Shown here: piece by piece, positions 12,423-12,816 of the stretch
How positions within the stretch are numbered: the stretch's first letter is position 1
How the letters are laid out: the number at the start of each line of letters is the position of its first letter
From: Patescibacteria group bacterium
GTDB taxonomy: Bacteria > Patescibacteriota > Minisyncoccia > JAHIHE01
Direction of reading: 5' to 3'
Length of the DNA stretch: 12,816 bases
NCBI GenBank assembly: GCA_018896765.1
Contig: JAHILZ010000001.1
Location: 1 to 12,816 of the forward strand
The notes under the pieces: model-generated
Told to the model about the DNA's origin: nothing
Databases searched by the model: none
What the model saw: the letters and a program-made list of their open reading frames with translations, nothing else
Position numbers and translations under genes: made by a program

Positions 12423-12453
12423 AAAAACAGAAGCTCATCACTTTCTGTTTTTT
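12423..12453. terminator. Bidirectional intrinsic terminator
   Basis: AAAAACAGAA (12423-12432) and TTCTGTTTTT (12443-12452) flank a 10-base loop. Plus-strand transcripts of the RNA unit end in T6; on the minus strand, seven T follow the stem, so it can also end transcription of the tRNA gene. A second hairpin, GCCTAAA/TTTAGGC (12400-12417), stands just before it. Confidence 0.75.
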
Positions 12454-12465
12454 AAAATTATTCCA

Positions 12466-12504
12466 ACTTTTCACTTTTCACTTTTCACTTTAAACTTTAA
12501 ACTT
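12466..12504. repeat. 7-bp tandem repeat (ACTTTTC)3(ACTTTAA)2
   Basis: Three ACTTTTC units followed by two ACTTTAA units, between the terminator and the tRNA. The array at 12722-12749 is similar but on the opposite strand, so the tRNA region is bracketed by inverted 7-bp arrays. Confidence 0.8.
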
Positions 12505-12518
12505 GAGTGAAACGAATG

Positions 12519-12590
12519 TGCTCCCGCTAGGAATCGAACCTAGATCACAAGCTCCGCAAGCTCGCATTCTATCCATTGAACTACGGGAGC
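12519..12590 (-). tRNA. tRNA-Arg (anticodon GCG)
   Basis: 72-base cloverleaf on the minus strand. Acceptor GCTCCCG/CGGGAGC, D arm GTTC/GAAT with loop AATGGATA, anticodon stem CGAGC/GCTTG with loop TTGCGGA (U33, anticodon GCG, reads CGU/CGC), short variable loop, T arm CTAGG/CCTAG with TTCGATT loop, discriminator A. The CCA end is not encoded (ACATT follows), so CCA must be added. Bacteria normally read CGN with an ACG anticodon edited to inosine; GCG is unusual here. Confidence 0.95.
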
Positions 12591-12676
12591 GTATATACAA
12601 TTTTCAATTTACAAATTTTCAATTTTCAATGAATTTCCAATGACTTAATTTTCAATATCTGCCCGTAGCCGCTTCT

Positions 12677-12714
12677 GTCATTGCGAGCCCTGTACTCAGG
12701 GCGAAGCAATCTCG
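12677..12714. repeat. REP-like element (TCATTGCGAG...GAAGCAATCTC family)
   Basis: Outer arms ATTGC (12680-12684) and GCAAT (12706-12710) enclose the stem GCCCTG (12687-12692)/CAGGGC (12697-12702) with loop TACT. The TCATTGCGAG...CGAAGCAATCTC frame is a familiar dispersed intergenic repeat in many bacterial genomes. Confidence 0.7.
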
Positions 12715-12721
12715 TTCTTAA

Positions 12722-12749
12722 GTTAAAAGTTCAAAGTGAAAAGTTAAAA
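12722..12749. repeat. 7-bp tandem repeat (GTTAAAA-type)
   Basis: Units GTTAAAA, GTTCAAA, GTGAAAA, GTTAAAA. This is close to the reverse complement of the ACTTTTC array at 12466-12504. Confidence 0.7.
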
Positions 12750-12806
12750 GTCGAATTTAAAATTAAAAGTTTGCAAGGATTCAGCAACTTTAAACTTTTA
12801 GCTTTA

Positions 12807-12816
12807 CCCTGTTAAA
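12807..12816. repeat. Start of a second CCCTGTTAAA element (cut by window end)
   Basis: CCCTGTTAAA is identical to 41-50, the outer arm of the nested hairpin repeat at the left end. Probably the beginning of another copy. Confidence 0.35.

Larger units (their letters stand above)
11986..12453 (+). ncRNA. Candidate structured non-coding RNA or long RNA leader (about 470 nt)
   Basis: A promoter at 11952 and a terminator at 12423 bracket sequence with no long plus-strand ORF but local GC enrichment in an AT-rich setting. Complementary arms seen: ACCTGCA 11986-11992/12001-12007; GCGGA 12129-12133/TCCGC 12139-12143; GGCCC 12152-12156/GGGCC 12163-12167; ACCTTCGT 12172-12179/12200-12207; GGCAAGGCT 12267-12275/AGCCAAGCC 12293-12301; TTAGAT 12346-12351/12357-12362; ATAAGA 12363-12368/12374-12379; and a long-range helix GGAGT(T)GGAC 12255-12264/GTCCACTCC 12381-12389 that encloses the 3' domain. 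None of the hallmark sequences of tmRNA, RNase P RNA, SRP RNA or common riboswitches was seen. Two short ORFs with ribosome sites lie inside, so a leader or small-peptide mRNA is the main alternative. Confidence 0.55.

Noticed and set aside
11986..12453. tmRNA, RNase P RNA or SRP RNA
   Set aside because: No tRNA-like ends with T-loop, no RNase P core motifs such as GAGGAAAGTC, and no SRP GGAAGNAGC-type loop were found.
12466..12749. CRISPR array
   Set aside because: The repeats are contiguous 7-base units without spacers and there are no cas genes.

Overview
The window is AT-rich and gene-dense, with short intergenic gaps. It looks like a chromosomal piece of a small-genome bacterium, most likely Candidate Phyla Radiation (Patescibacteria, Parcubacteria-like). 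That placement is inference from composition, gene content (a YerC-type TrpR relative, many small Nudix proteins, an AbiE pair, RecG) and the hairpin-type intergenic repeats. TAA is the usual stop. TGA ends the dehydrogenase gene, so the UGA=Gly code of Gracilibacteria does not apply. Almost every confident gene is on the minus strand and none of them has a clear Shine-Dalgarno sequence.

Layout. 105-557: TrpR/YerC-like regulator with a palindrome over its probable promoter. 653-2649: tight three-gene operon (Nudix -> CDA-fold deaminase -> 2-hydroxyacid-dehydrogenase-like protein with a degenerate active site). 2690-6824: a mosaic of small enzyme genes (frameshifted Nudix, CYTH protein, cupin, two complete Nudix, metallo-beta-lactamase fold protein, broken gene fragments) punctuated by four copies of one 34-40 bp perfect or near-perfect palindrome, with a 296-bp segmental duplication joining a cupin start to a Nudix end. 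6848-8303: AbiEii/AbiEi-type toxin-antitoxin pair behind a consensus promoter. 8427-9290: GNAT acetyltransferase followed by a relict 17-codon tail of a metallo-beta-lactamase gene. 9348-9509: small ORF broken by one TAG. 9663-11807: recG with its own promoter and terminator. 11952-12453: a plus-strand transcription unit with promoter, several predicted helices and a terminator but no long ORF, a candidate structured non-coding RNA. 12519-12590: tRNA-Arg with anticodon GCG. The right end is repeat-rich spacer.

Functionally, the left two thirds are mostly nucleotide- and small-molecule-processing enzymes (four Nudix proteins, a deaminase, a CYTH protein), plausibly a scavenging or house-cleaning set. 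The repeated palindromes, duplicated segments and captured gene tails show that this part has been repeatedly rebuilt by recombination. The right third is core (recG, tRNA) plus the RNA candidate. The most interesting items are the putative structured RNA at about 11986-12453, the palindrome-linked cassette-like mosaic, and the gene-tail relicts.
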